Below the pieces are notes generated by a model. It did not search any database and was not told the origin of the DNA. It worked only from the letters and a program-made list of their open reading frames with translations. A program made the translations under genes and the position numbers. Shown piece after piece: positions 33,795 to 43,975 of a stretch of DNA of 64,000 nucleotides. Origin of the DNA: Prunus persica (lineage: Eukaryota > Streptophyta > Magnoliopsida > Rosales > Rosaceae); contig NC_034016.1 of the NCBI RefSeq assembly GCF_000346465.2, positions 5,928,362-5,992,361 of the forward strand. Direction: 5' to 3'. Every line of letters starts with the position of its first letter. The stretch's first letter is position 1.

Positions 33795-35149
33795 TTCGTC
33801 ACTTTCAAAGCAAGAGGCATCACAGCTGCATCATTTCAATTCAATGTCAGTTGCTGCTTTTGCTGATTCTACTTTTCTTTTTTTTGGATTTGACGTACTA
33901 TTGTTTTGTTCCACTGCTTGTGCTTCATTCTTTTGGCCTTATGTTGCTCTAAGTTTTGTTTTTCACCTATTGCTCCTTCATTTGGTTGGCCCGCTTCATT
34001 CTTAAACTACAGCAGGGGGTGCATAGGACTTTTGATTTGGAGGGTAACCACTTTGATTTGCTACTTAGGTCTTGCCCCCTTTTATTTTTTGCTGTTGTTG
34101 AAAAGTTTAATAAAAACTGTTATTCTTAAAAGAGGAGCTAAATTTTTGCTAACTTCATTAAAAGCTCCACCTTCTCAAATATCTGCACCTCAAATTTTTT
34201 CTCTCACAATTGATATTATTAGTAAGTCTCCCTGCATTTTCTTTTCTAGCCATACATTTATCATTAGATTCTTTGATGATAATTCCTCTCCTACCTGGTT
34301 CTTATTTACACAACTTATGTGACTATTTAAACTGCTCTGTTCTGTTTTGTGCATGATGGAATAAGCCAACAAGAATTCTCAATCAGACACGTAAACATTT
34401 ACATTGAATCGATTTAGAACCGACCAATTGTGTTGTCGGAACTCCTCCCCTGCCTGCTTCATTGATCATCTTTTTGATAGTTTGTGCACTCTCTTTCAAT
34501 TATGCAGCTTCTCTTATTTAGCATCTCTTAATTTTATATTATTCAACAGACTGGAGTTCTGAGTGGTTCATTAACATCAGAATATGTTGAGCAGAATTTG
34601 GGAGAGCTAGTTCTATTTTGAATAAAACTACAGTAACTTTTTATTTGGAGATTGGTGATGTATGAATGAGGTGTCAATCTAGTCAGAATGTACTCACACT
34701 TCCACAAAAACAGAGGATATAGTCTTTATATTAATATTCACAGTAGTCTGTCTTGATAACAGCATTTTCACGCGAGGGAAATCATTTGAGATTGAGAGGC
34801 AATAATTTTGTAGCTATTGATTTCCTTGTTTATTATTTAATTTTTTTTGAGACATTTTGGAGCTATAATTAGACTGGCATTAATTACTACATAGGTTCTA
34901 AAAATTAAGATGTATTGTAAGCTATAGATATGTTCAAACAAACAGAGCCGAAAAAACATCCAAGGGCCATCAAGTAGAAGCTCCAGATATAGCAACCAAA
35001 GGCCGAACGGCACCAAATAATGCCCAAGATGAAGCCAACTACAGTCTCTAGCTAATCAACCAATCACAAAATTACTAATTTGTCTAGCTCTAAACAAATT
35101 CCAATGAGAATTGAAGCAAAGTTTGGAGTCCAATAACTAAAAATCTAAT
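33795..35149 (+). other. TNL 3' flank; no gene recognised
   Basis: An AATAAA at 34109-34114 is a candidate polyadenylation signal about 315 bases after the stop. The remainder is AT-rich with no supported gene. A stretch around 34915-35100, read on the minus strand, is T/G-rich text that may be a retroposon tail, but I cannot classify it. Confidence 0.4.
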
Positions 35150-35161
35150 AGAAATTAAAAT

Positions 35162-35291
35162 TGCAAATGTGGGTTAGGCGAGTTGGTCAAGGTAGTGTGC
35201 TTGCTCTTTGCACCCAAGTTCAAACCCCCTCCCTGTATCGTACATTACAATAGGTTGAACATCACCTTTGTCAATTTGAGAAAGAAAAAAA
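35162..35291 (+). mobile_element. tRNA-derived SINE with target-site duplication
   Basis: 130-bp body with an A-box-like 'gagttggtcaaggtagtgtg' and a B-box-like 'agttcaaacccc', ending in an A-rich tail. It is flanked by a perfect 12-bp duplication AGAAATTAAAAT at 35150-35161 and 35292-35303. The Pol III promoter layout and the duplication together support a SINE. Mobilised by LINE machinery elsewhere. Confidence 0.85.
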
Positions 35292-35684
35292 AGAAATTAA
35301 AATGTAAAGCAAACATAAATTTAATAATCTAATTATCAATCTTTTGGAATGAGCACGAATAGTGAATACACTGACCAACTTTCGGTAAGTAAACGAATGG
35401 TCGATCCGTTTGAACATCAGCAAACAAAACAACCATCAGAAAGACCATAATTTATCGATTAATTCGTCTGATATATCATTAGTTGGGAATTACGTTTAAT
35501 TATTTTAATTCCCACAAATTTTGTTATATGCATCATCAGTTGATGAGTTGAGTCCCATCAACTTCTCCTGCTGTTAAGTAACACATGATCGTTGTCATTA
35601 TGAGTTATTTTCAACAGCCTCTTCACCACCCAATGCACATAATGTTTTTTTATTTTTCATTTTATAACACAATCACCTCACCAT

Positions 35685-35694
35685 CTATATAAAA
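35685..35694 (+). promoter_or_regulatory. TATA box of the EC1-like relic
   Basis: ctatataaaa lies about 50 bases before the ATG at 35741, with a C/A-rich leader between. The promoter looks better preserved than the coding region. Confidence 0.6.
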
Positions 35695-35740
35695 CCCTTC
35701 ATTCGTATCAATCCCTTACTCATCCACAATCAAAATCAAA

Positions 35741-36201
35741 ATGGCAGCTTACACAACTTTCAAGATCTTCCTGCTCACAGCTCTTCTAGCCTTGACTATG
35801 CCATTCTTAGCCACAAGTGCTCGACCTTTGAACCCTAACCTAATTCGGTTGAACCTGAACCTCGCAGCCAGGTTGAATTTGAATGAAGAATCTTCCAATT
35901 GCTGGGACTCTTTGTTTCAGCTCTAGGCATGTTCTGGTGAGGTTGTCATGTTTTTTTTCTAATTGGTGAGACTTACTTGGGTCACAGCTGTTGTGAAGCT
36001 ATTCGGGCCATTGAGCATCAGTGTTGGCCTGTCTTGCTTGGCACGCTGGGATTTACCGCAGAAGAGGCTGATGTACTCAAGGGCTACTGTGATGAAGCCG
36101 ATTATATTAAATCCCCGCCATCAAATCCACCATCACCGCCATCAAGTCATGATCCTACTAATGTAAAAGTTGTTCTTGGTTTGGAGAAGTTGCTCCCTTG
36201 A
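35741..36201 (+). pseudogene. EC1-like (egg-cell secreted, prolamin-like) protein gene, disrupted
   Basis: Met at 35741 starts a hydrophobic signal peptide (FKIFLLTALLALTMPFLA), followed by a Leu/Asn-rich spacer and the cysteine-rich domain: NCWDSL, ACSGEVV, HSCCEAI, HQCWPVLL, GYCDEAD, i.e. the six-cysteine pattern of EC1/prolamin-like proteins, then a Pro-rich tail. Two lesions are visible: an in-frame TAG at 35924-35926 after FQL, and a frame change at the T8 run (35951-35958), after which the rest lies in the 35977-36201 frame. EC1 proteins are released by the egg cell to activate sperm for gamete fusion (family knowledge). No intron seen, as is usual for the family. Either a pseudogene or, less likely, sequencing errors. 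Confidence 0.85.
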
Positions 36202-36573
36202 AGAATTTGGGATCTTCAATCAATAATAGTAACACATATGGGGTCTCTAGCCACGTTAGTTACTTAACTAGTGGGGTCTATTTTGTGCACGATCTTAATT
36301 ATGTTTAAGTATGAATCAGTTGCAGTGTTTTAATGGCTTAATTGGTCTCACCTTTATGAGTGTATTACTATTTAAGACTGAATGATTAGAATAATCACTT
36401 GCTATCGAATTCTATATGCAAAGCACCATATTTTTTCACTTGGTTACAACAAGAGAAAGGGAATTCAACAAAAAAATCAACAATATGATTTTCCTCTGCA
36501 TATTTTCTCAACCCTATTGCTTATCCATATATTGAGCTGTTAATTAAGTTTGGCTAAGATTTATACTACTAGA

Positions 36574-36674
36574 GCAAGGGATTTATAGCTTAAGTAGTTG
36601 AGAGCATTTACCCTGCATAGGTCCTAGGTTTGATTCCCCCCTTGCTCAACATCGCTCGTATAAAAAAAAATTAG
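36574..36674 (+). mobile_element. Short tRNA-derived SINE with imperfect target duplication
   Basis: Contains 'tagcttaagtagttgagagc' (A-box-like) and 'ggtttgattcc' (B-box), ends in A9. Flanked by TACTACTAGA (36564-36573) and TACCACTAGA (36675-36684), 9 of 10 matching. Different subfamily from the SINE at 35162. Confidence 0.78.
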
Positions 36675-36928
36675 TACCACTAGAAAATTATATAAAGGTT
36701 GCACTGAGTAAACGATTAACAATGAAATACATCACATGCGCCTAAAAGAAAACCGGATATATACAGTAACCTTTAAAAAAAGAGTCTTACTTGTACACTC
36801 AACATGCATCAATTCTCAGACACAAAATACTAAGTATTCATCGTAATTAAACATCACACAAATAATTAAAGGGATGCACACTGCATAATCAATGAAGATC
36901 GATAATTAAAGGGATTAATTGAGATTAT

Positions 36929-37109
36929 TTAGAAGAGGTGGTGGTGCTTCTTCCCATGAGACTCTACCTCTTCTCTATGTGACTCTCTCCTCATGATGCT
37001 CGTGGAAGGCATACCTAGCCGAACCAACTACCCCGGTTGCACCAATCTCCTCCTCTATTATGTGCTTGCGAGCATGCTCTGGGTCTTTCTTTGCCTCGTG
37101 CTTCTCATA
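36929..37109 (-). pseudogene. Orphan last exon of an ASR (ABA/stress/ripening) gene
   Basis: Minus strand, after a T-rich tract and 'ggcag' acceptor (37110-37114), the exon reads [16 protein letters not shown], then [17 protein letters not shown], and ends with SHGKKHHHLF and TAA at 36929-36931. This is the conserved ABA/WDS domain and the His-rich C-terminus of ASR proteins. A frame shift between HEHHEE and EEVESHG breaks it. The first ASR exon (His-rich N-terminus) is not found upstream; the intron runs into a truncated LTR from about 37140. ASR proteins are small hydrophilic chaperone/DNA-binding proteins induced by dehydration and ABA. Very likely a dead fragment. Confidence 0.85.
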
Positions 37110-37139
37110 CTGCCAAAAAAAAAAAAAAAACTTAAAGGT

Positions 37140-38054
37140 CAAAGTTGCCCTTAGTCAATGGGGCCTGTGGGGGCCACAACCTCCGATTTCAAATCCAAAA
37201 GTTCCTAAAGGTTTAACAAGGTCTACTGAACACGTCCTAAAAGTTTGGTCTCGATCGAGTGGTCGGATTTAAACTAATCGAACGATCGGAGTGCGATTGC
37301 TTCGCCTAACCCTAGACTCAAAGATTCGGAGTATGCGGGACTCCGATTCTAGATCTGCTAGTTCCTACATTATCCCAGAGGCACGAGGAATGAATATTTG
37401 AAGTTGGAACCGATCCAACGGTCTAAACCTATCGAACTCGGATATCGCCTATTAAGCGTAATATCCGTTCGACTATCATACGACAACCAAATTCGAATCC
37501 GAGCATACCGTCGAGCTTAGGACGACATGGGGATCAAATCAGAATACAATGGGCCACCACACCATGGCCCACGCACCACCACGTGTGCCGAAAGAGCGTG
37601 GGTAGCTTGAGAAATTTTCGGTGATGGAAATTTCTCAAATCACCCAATAATACCTATACCTATACATTTTGACTAACAAGGGGAACACTTTTTGTTCTTG
37701 GACCATGGCCAAAACGTGACTAGAGCTAGATGAAATCATGGCCAAACCGCCGGCCTAATATTGGTATATTGAATGATCTGTAAAACCTTAAAATCGATCT
37801 ACAATACCTACATAAATGGATAGATCACGAAGAGTAGATAAGGTTTCATACCTCACTCGACGAAAATGGTGACTGGAGTTATCTAAAATGGCTTTTGAGA
37901 ACTTCAAAAATCACCCAAACTTCCAGTCATTCTAGTGTAATTTCCTTGGGTTTTTGAGCTAGGAAAATGGGTGGGTTAGATATAGGACGTTGATACGAAA
38001 CTTTTGCAACCAATTTCGCCTGAAACGGATGCCAGATGAGGACGAAATTGCCAC

Positions 38055-38091
<37 letters not shown>

Positions 38092-38317
38092 GATTTGTTT
38101 TTAAAATCCGACTTCGAAAAATTTAGGGTTGTGCCATTGCACTTCCGTTGACCACAACTTCTTCGTTAAAACTCCAATTTGGGCCCACTACGTATCTACG
38201 AACTCATGAGAGTGAGCTCTACGCAACGATGTCACTCATTTTCCCAAGGGCAAAATTGTAATTTCACAAAATAATTAAATTGGATTCAATCGATTAAATT
38301 GGGTTAGGGATGTTACA
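37140..38317 (-). repeat. Partial Gypsy LTR (family D), 5' portion, inverted
   Basis: Right end gttaca (38317) is the reverse complement of an LTR start (TGTAACATCCC). The segment shares blocks with the family-A LTR in the same orientation: 'gatccaacggtc', 'ttcgac...atccga' and the '(GA)n ... ttcgttaaaactcc ... cccactacgt' block (38056-38205). The U5 end (TGACAGGACC) is missing; the left side fades into the ASR intron. The left boundary is approximate. Confidence 0.7.
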
Positions 38318-38652
38318 AGGAAGATAGGGTGCAACGCTCAAGCGTTAGTAACGCAAGTTGCGTGGTGGATATGGGCACAAGATACAACAGTTTGAGTGCT
38401 ACGTCGAATAAAATTTGTTCTTATGCATTGAGTGCAGATGGTTATGCATTGTTAAAGAATGAGCTTAGTAGATGGGAGTAAAAAAGGCACACAAGAAAGA
38501 CAGGGTGGAAAGCTCAAGCGACGATAACGTAAGTTGTGTGATGGATACGGACACACAAAGCATAATAGTATCATGCTCATGCCAAGAAACCATCTCCTTA
38601 GTGACTTAAAAATTGTACCTTGAAAGATAGATGTTCCTAAAAATGGATGTGA
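38318..38652. repeat. Two diverged copies of a ~190-bp unit
   Basis: 'ggtgcaacgctcaagcg...aacgcaagttgcgtggtggata' (38338-38372) recurs as 'ggtggaaagctcaagcg...aacgtaagttgtgtgatggata' (38511-38545). No coding potential recognised. Confidence 0.55.
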
Positions 38653-38835
38653 TGACAGGACCCGACCCGAATTCTACTTTGGAACCTATGTCGAACCCTG
38701 TTCTTGTTTGACACCTGGTAGGTGTCAAACACAAATAGGCCTGGTAGGTGTTGAACACAAATAGGCCTGGTAGGTGTCGAACATAAATAGGGTTCGACAC
38801 AGATTTCAAAGTGGAATTTGGGTCAGGTTATGTCA
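38653..38835. repeat. Abnormal, palindromic 5' LTR remnant (U5-U5)
   Basis: Begins TGACAGGACCCGACCC, the reverse complement of an LTR 3' end, and finishes with the same LTR end in direct orientation (...TTTGGGTCAGGTTATGTCA at 38835). In the centre a 26-bp unit, cctggtaggtgt..., is repeated three times (38714-38739, 38740-38765, 38766-38791). All U3/R sequence is absent. TGTGA lies immediately outside. Confidence 0.85.
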
Positions 38836-38837
38836 AC

Positions 38838-38850
38838 TTAGTATCAAAGC
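38838..38850 (+). other. Degenerate tRNA-iMet primer binding site
   Basis: TTAGTATCAAAGC, two G-to-A changes from TTGGTATCAGAGC, placed two bases after the LTR end and followed by 'attaggtt' as in family A. Confidence 0.75.
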
Positions 38851-39079
38851 ATTAGGTTAAACTCATGTAGACTACGCTCTTATGTGCATCCTAGCACTGA
38901 CGGATTCTTGTTTCTTGTATCAGTACTGTGGGCCCTAAACATAGTGGTACTCGTAGGGGGACTCGTTAGTCATCCCGGTTATGTTGTCTTAATGCCAGTC
39001 CTGAACCAGAGGAACAACTCTTCCCTGATCCAAATCAGGAACCTTTTGAGCAGCCTCATTTAGAATATCTGACAGGGAC

Positions 39080-39867
39080 GGTGCCTGTAACACTCACTCA
39101 AGTCTACAACAGACTATAGAGTTATTGACTCAGGCTTTATCTAGAGTCAGGCATACAAAAGATCTGGCTATGACGTTGGCTATTTAGGCTAGGAGGATTG
39201 GGGCGGTTGACTTTGATGGGAGTGATGATCCGGCCATTGCATAAGATTGGATAGAAAATGTGGAAAAGATTATGGAAGTAATGGAGGTATCGTAGGAACG
39301 TAGAGTGGTTTTAGCTGCATTTTTCTTTTGTAAGAGTGCACTATACTGGTGGGAATCGGTGAAATGTCGGTACCAAGATCCTTCAGTAATCACTTGGCAG
39401 ATATTCCGAACCGCATTTGATGAACAATTTTATCCGCTTACATATCAGAACATGAGGATTGAGGAGTTTTTGCAGCTTGAGCAGGGTAGTATGATTGTGA
39501 TGGAGTACGAAAAGAAGTTTATTGAGTTGTCTAAATATTTCGCCCTTCTGGTAGCAGATGAGAAGAAGAAATGTCAGTTGTTCACACGTGGTTTGAGGCC
39601 AGCTATAAGTGACATTGTGGTGAGTCAACGCATTATGGATTATGGTGTACTTGTGGTGTCTGCTACTTTGGTTGAGAGTAGCCAGAAGGCGGTATGGGGA
39701 CTTGGAGACTCACGTCGACGTCAGTTTGATTCTGGTGGCCCTAGTCAGGGGTCATCCAAAAGGGGTAACTTCAGCTCTGGATCTTCTGGGAGTGGTGGTC
39801 ATAGAGTTTTTAGGGCTAGAGCCGGTTCTAATAGTGGATCAATTCAGAGTTTCAGTTGTAGGACTCG
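39080..39867 (+). pseudogene. Chromovirus gag, N-terminal and core part
   Basis: Stops interrupt the early part (e.g. near 39186 and 39243). The frame from 39305 shows a retrotransposon gag core: ALYWWESVKCRY, FRTAFDEQFYPLTYQNMR, EFLQLEQGSMIVMEYEKKF, FTRGLRPAI, followed by a Gly/Ser/Arg-rich stretch. The coding continues at 43165 after the solo LTR. Residues after about 39867 in the open frame belong to that LTR. Confidence 0.85.
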
Positions 39868-41950
39868 TGACAGGACCCGATCCAAATTTCGCTTTGGAAT
39901 TCGAACAAAACCTTGTGCGTGTTTGACACCTGGCGAATGTCAGGCACAAATGACCTATTTGCCCCTCTACACAAAACATGATAAAATAACAAGGTTGACT
40001 TCTACCAAAAAACCGGCAGAGTTTCCCTTGTAACTGGCTCAATACCAAAACATTTTCACCTGCCAAACAAGTACATATATATACAACCAACTGCCAGCAT
40101 ACGTATATATATATTCCAACAGTTCAAGTGTCAATCTAGGGCAAAACATCAGAGCGACTACTAAGAATTTACAAAGGAGTGAATCCTTTTACAAACAAAA
40201 ATCCTACATCAGAAGAAAGGCGCGGAAGATGGGAAGTGGCCCGGTGGTGGATTCCTGTGCACGTCTACTGCTTGGGGGCGCAAAACAACAATAAGGGTGA
40301 GTGGACCCAAAAATAAAGTTTCGAAAAGAAGCATATGAACATACTAACCCCACTGTAAAAACAGTTACACAAACTAGTTCATTTTCTTTATTTCTGAAAT
40401 CAATGCATGTATATAATTATATACATTTGAAAACAGTTTAAACTATCACCTAGGTGTACCCTTATTTCCGTCAATTCCTTATATCCGTCAATTCCTTGCA
40501 TCACCATGGGTGACACATACTCGCATGTCTCAATGACACGAAGTCAATCCGAGTCGCAACTCGCAGGATGCAGGAGACCGTAGTTCACCTGATCTGCATT
40601 ACTCGCTCCACACGAGTTCGAGTACCAAGGAACTCGTGGGGCAACTGTCAAGCATGCTAACTAAACCGAAGGCAACAAATATAATCCGAAGGCAACATTT
40701 AATATCTGGGTACAAGGTGGTTTAAGAAAATATAAAGTTTCTGAAGCAAAACTATTGAATCATTAACTTTCTGTAACCTTTAAAATTCTGCTGCCATTTA
40801 TCTGATAATTAACGAGCATATCTTTTCCTATATTCTTTAAAGGAGATTTCACTCGGCAGCATGCAACATAAAACATTTAACAGAATAAAACAGCTTGTAA
40901 CTAAAACTGAACTGCTTAAATTCTTTTATTAAAACAAAGAATCCACTCACTGATAGTCCAAGCTCGCTGGACCTCTTGAAGGTCCCTCCTGCGGGTCAAC
41001 TGGTGCCCGGGTGCCTGATTCAATGACCATAATATTCTATTAATACAATATAGTATTAAATTAAAAACCCTACCCCCGGCTCCTAAAAGTACGTGCGTCA
41101 ATTTAAAGTTATCCCTATGCCCATAAAAGCTTTCTTTCCACGTGGGATAGTTTAGCGGTATCTTGGGACTCAAAAAGCGCTAAAGTCCAAAAAGATCAAA
41201 CCGGGATCCCACGGGTCCATGACCTCACAATATGATCCGGAAGCCGCTAGAAGATCCAATATATCTAGGACACATATCCCGAGGGTATTGGTGTTGATCG
41301 GACGGTCGAATTAATCACAATCCTATAATCGCATAATTTCTAATCCCTAGCCCTAGGGTTCGCGTTTTCGAAGTATCCGGGACTCCGATTCACAATCCGT
41401 CGAATCCTACACGATTCTGAAATTATCTAGAGGAACATGTCTAAAATTGATTACGATCCAACGGCTCAACAGTATTGAACCTGATAATCGCACAACATGG
41501 AAAATCCGTTCGAGGCTCAAACGGTATCCAAATTGAGATCCGAGAATTCCTACGCGCTCGTGACAACCTAAGGATCATATCAAGATATAGTGCCACTGCA
41601 CTACACTCGCCCACGCACCGCCGCACGCGCCGGCAGCGATGGGTGTCCAAAGCGATTACGCATCGCCGGAAAATCTCAAAACCACGGCTCCAAACTCCTA
41701 CCCTAGGTATAACACCATATTTGAAACCACTTTTGTTCTTGGACCTACCCCAAAAACTGACCGGAAGTGGCCGAACACGGAGGCCGAAAACCGACCGAAT
41801 TTCCAATTCGAAAATTCATTTTCTACACTGAGAACCAATTAATTCCTACCTAACAGGCAGCTAGAACAGCTCGAGAGGGTTGAAATCCATACCTGGCTCA
41901 TCTGATTTGGTTGAGAAATGAGAGAGAACGACGGCCGTGAAATTCCGGTT

Positions 41951-42050
41951 NNNNNNNNNNNNNNNNNNNNNNNNNNNNNNNNNNNNNNNNNNNNNNNNNN
42001 NNNNNNNNNNNNNNNNNNNNNNNNNNNNNNNNNNNNNNNNNNNNNNNNNN
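41951..42050. other. Assembly gap of 100 N
   Basis: A run of exactly 100 N, the conventional placeholder for unknown length, beside AT- and GA-rich sequence in the solo LTR. Reading frames across it are meaningless, and the true LTR length is unknown. Confidence 0.99.
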
Positions 42051-42645
42051 TTATCGAGATATATTTTCGTATCACTACACACACCCATACTCGACTGCGC
42101 GCGCACGCACTCGTGCATGTGCAGAGAGATATCGAATCACCATACTATCTCAACACCCTGTCTCCCACCCCCACCCATATGTGTAACGAGAGAGTGTGTA
42201 TCGCTAGAGATTTTGTGGGAGAGACATATTTTTCCCCTCACTCAAACACCTCTATATATGTTTATCCTCTGAATCTACGATCCCTTTTTTTTTTTTCTCC
42301 ACCGCCACCCAATATATTTATATATATAAGAAAGCATGCACCCACCCCCCGCCATATATATATATATTTAGATATATATATAATATATATATATATCTAA
42401 ACTATATATATAAATATATATATATATGAGTATATATTTTTTTACTTCTCTCCCTCTGGAAAGGCTGACGGGGTAGATATCTAGGTGGGATTAAAAGAGG
42501 AACAAATCTCACTCTCTCCCTCTCTGGTGTTAGTTCCTTTTGTGTTTTTTTTTGAGAAAGATAAATGTGTGAGATTTATATAGGGCAGATAGAAAACTTA
42601 TTCTGGGGCGGAGAGTTCTCGACGGAGGGAGAGAGAGAGAGAGAG

Positions 42646-42691
<46 letters not shown>

Positions 42692-42769
42692 GGTTTTATA
42701 AAAAAAATCTAATTTTTCCTAATTACCATTTTGCCCCTCATGATATTTTAATCGTATTTTCTTCGTTAA

Positions 42770-43159
42770 AATTCCGATTCGAGTCCACTTCGTGTCTATG
42801 AACTCATTTCATCGTGCTCTATGCAACGGTGTAAGTAAAATTGTCAAATTCCTTTTTGGCCAAAAAGTCAACTTTTCGTTCATACATTATTCCAAGGGCA
42901 AAATTGTCTTTCCTCATCATAAATTACTAATTATAAATGAATTTTAGGTTTGGGTCATTACTTTAAAATTCTAATTCGAGTCCACTTCGTGTCTATGAAC
43001 TTATTTCGTCGTGCTTTATGCAACGGTGTAAGTAAAATTGTCAAATTCCTTTTTGGTCAAAAAGTCAACTTTTCGTTCATACATTATTCCAAGGGCAAAA
43101 TTGTCTTTCCTCATCATAAATTACTAATTATAAATGAATTTTAGGTTTGGGTCATTACA
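42770..43159. repeat. ~190-bp tandem duplication at the start of solo LTR C
   Basis: Sequence from 'attccgattcgagtccacttcgtg' to 'ggtttgggtcatta' (about 42770-42962) repeats from about 42970 to 43159 with few differences. As a result the terminal motif 'gggtcatta' occurs twice. Confidence 0.9.
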
Positions 43160-43164
43160 CCTCG

Positions 43165-43970
43165 TTTTGGTAACAATATTATGAGAGGTTCTAGGAGACA
43201 TCAACAGACAGTAAACACTGGTAGAGGTAGTCCAGTTTGTGGACTGTCCAACCAGTATCATGAAGGACCTTGTCAGTAGGGTACTACTAGGTGTTATCAT
43301 TGTGGGCAGTAAGGGCATTTTCGGAGGGAGTCCCAATGTTATTTCATGATAGAGCGACTGTTTTGGGATTAATTTTCATGGGTGGTGCACAGAGTGGAGG
43401 TCAGACTACAGCCCATACTATTGGAGCCTTGTCTAGTAGTGAGACTCAGGCTAGTACGGCTAGTAGAGAGAGTACTCAACAGAGAGGACGTTCTAGAGCT
43501 ACAGGTAAGGTATATACTATGACTCAGCGGGAGGCACAGGCGATGCCATATGTCATTATGGGTATGTTACCAGTCTTTGAAATTCCTGCACAGGTTTTGA
43601 TAGATCTCAGGGCTACACATTCTTTTGTTGCACATAGTTTTGCCCAGTATGCTAGTGTGAGGCCTACGATCTTACGTGGAGAGCTTGCTATTACTTTACC
43701 CATGGGAGAGGTCTTTGTCACCAATACGGTGTACATGAATAGTCCGGTGTTGATGGGAGAGGTAGTTTTGGAGGCTAACTTGATTCCCTTGGAGATTGTG
43801 GACCTAAATGTCATTTAGGAATGGATTGGTTAGTCAAGCATCGTGCTTCAGTCGACTGTTTTCGAAAGGAGGTCGTATTTAGTAGTCTCAGACAACTAGA
43901 GGTAACTTTCTTTGGGGAATGTAGAGTTCTTCCATCTTGCCTAATTTCAACTCTGACAGCGAGACAGTTG
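43165..43970 (+). pseudogene. Chromovirus gag C-terminus (zinc knuckle) and protease
   Basis: TRCYHCGQ followed by a stop then GHFRRESQC is a CCHC zinc knuckle with a stop inside and its last segment altered. Frame 43291-43818 continues to the protease: FEIPAQVLIDLRATHSFVAHSFA, where the usual D-S-G active site has become D-L-R. A frame change near 43818 precedes DWLVKHRASVDC, the segment after protease. The coding breaks at 43970 at the Tat insertion. Confidence 0.85.
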
Positions 43971-43975
43971 CTTAG

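Larger units (their letters stand above)
39868..43159 (-). mobile_element. Solo Gypsy LTR (family C) inserted in gag
   Basis: Starts TGACAGGACCCGATCC and ends TCATTACA; read on the minus strand it is TGTAATGACCC...GGGTCCTGTCA. It is bordered by actcg (39863-39867) and cctcg (43160-43164), 4 of 5 matching. It contains the 100-N gap (41951-42050), AT-rich runs (42345-42440), a (GA)n microsatellite (about 42628-42688) and a 190-bp tandem duplication near its minus-strand start. No interior or partner LTR, hence solo. Confidence 0.85.

Noticed and set aside
35162..35291. Possible tRNA gene
   Set aside because: A/B-box-like motifs are present, but no cloverleaf or anticodon arm is evident, and the A-rich tail with a 12-bp duplication identifies a SINE.
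40916..41831. Frames of 85-121 residues in the solo LTR (also 18757-19153 and 23083-23479)
   Set aside because: Corresponding frames recur in the related LTR families at the same place and orientation relative to the LTR, and no protein family is recognisable. They reflect LTR sequence similarity.
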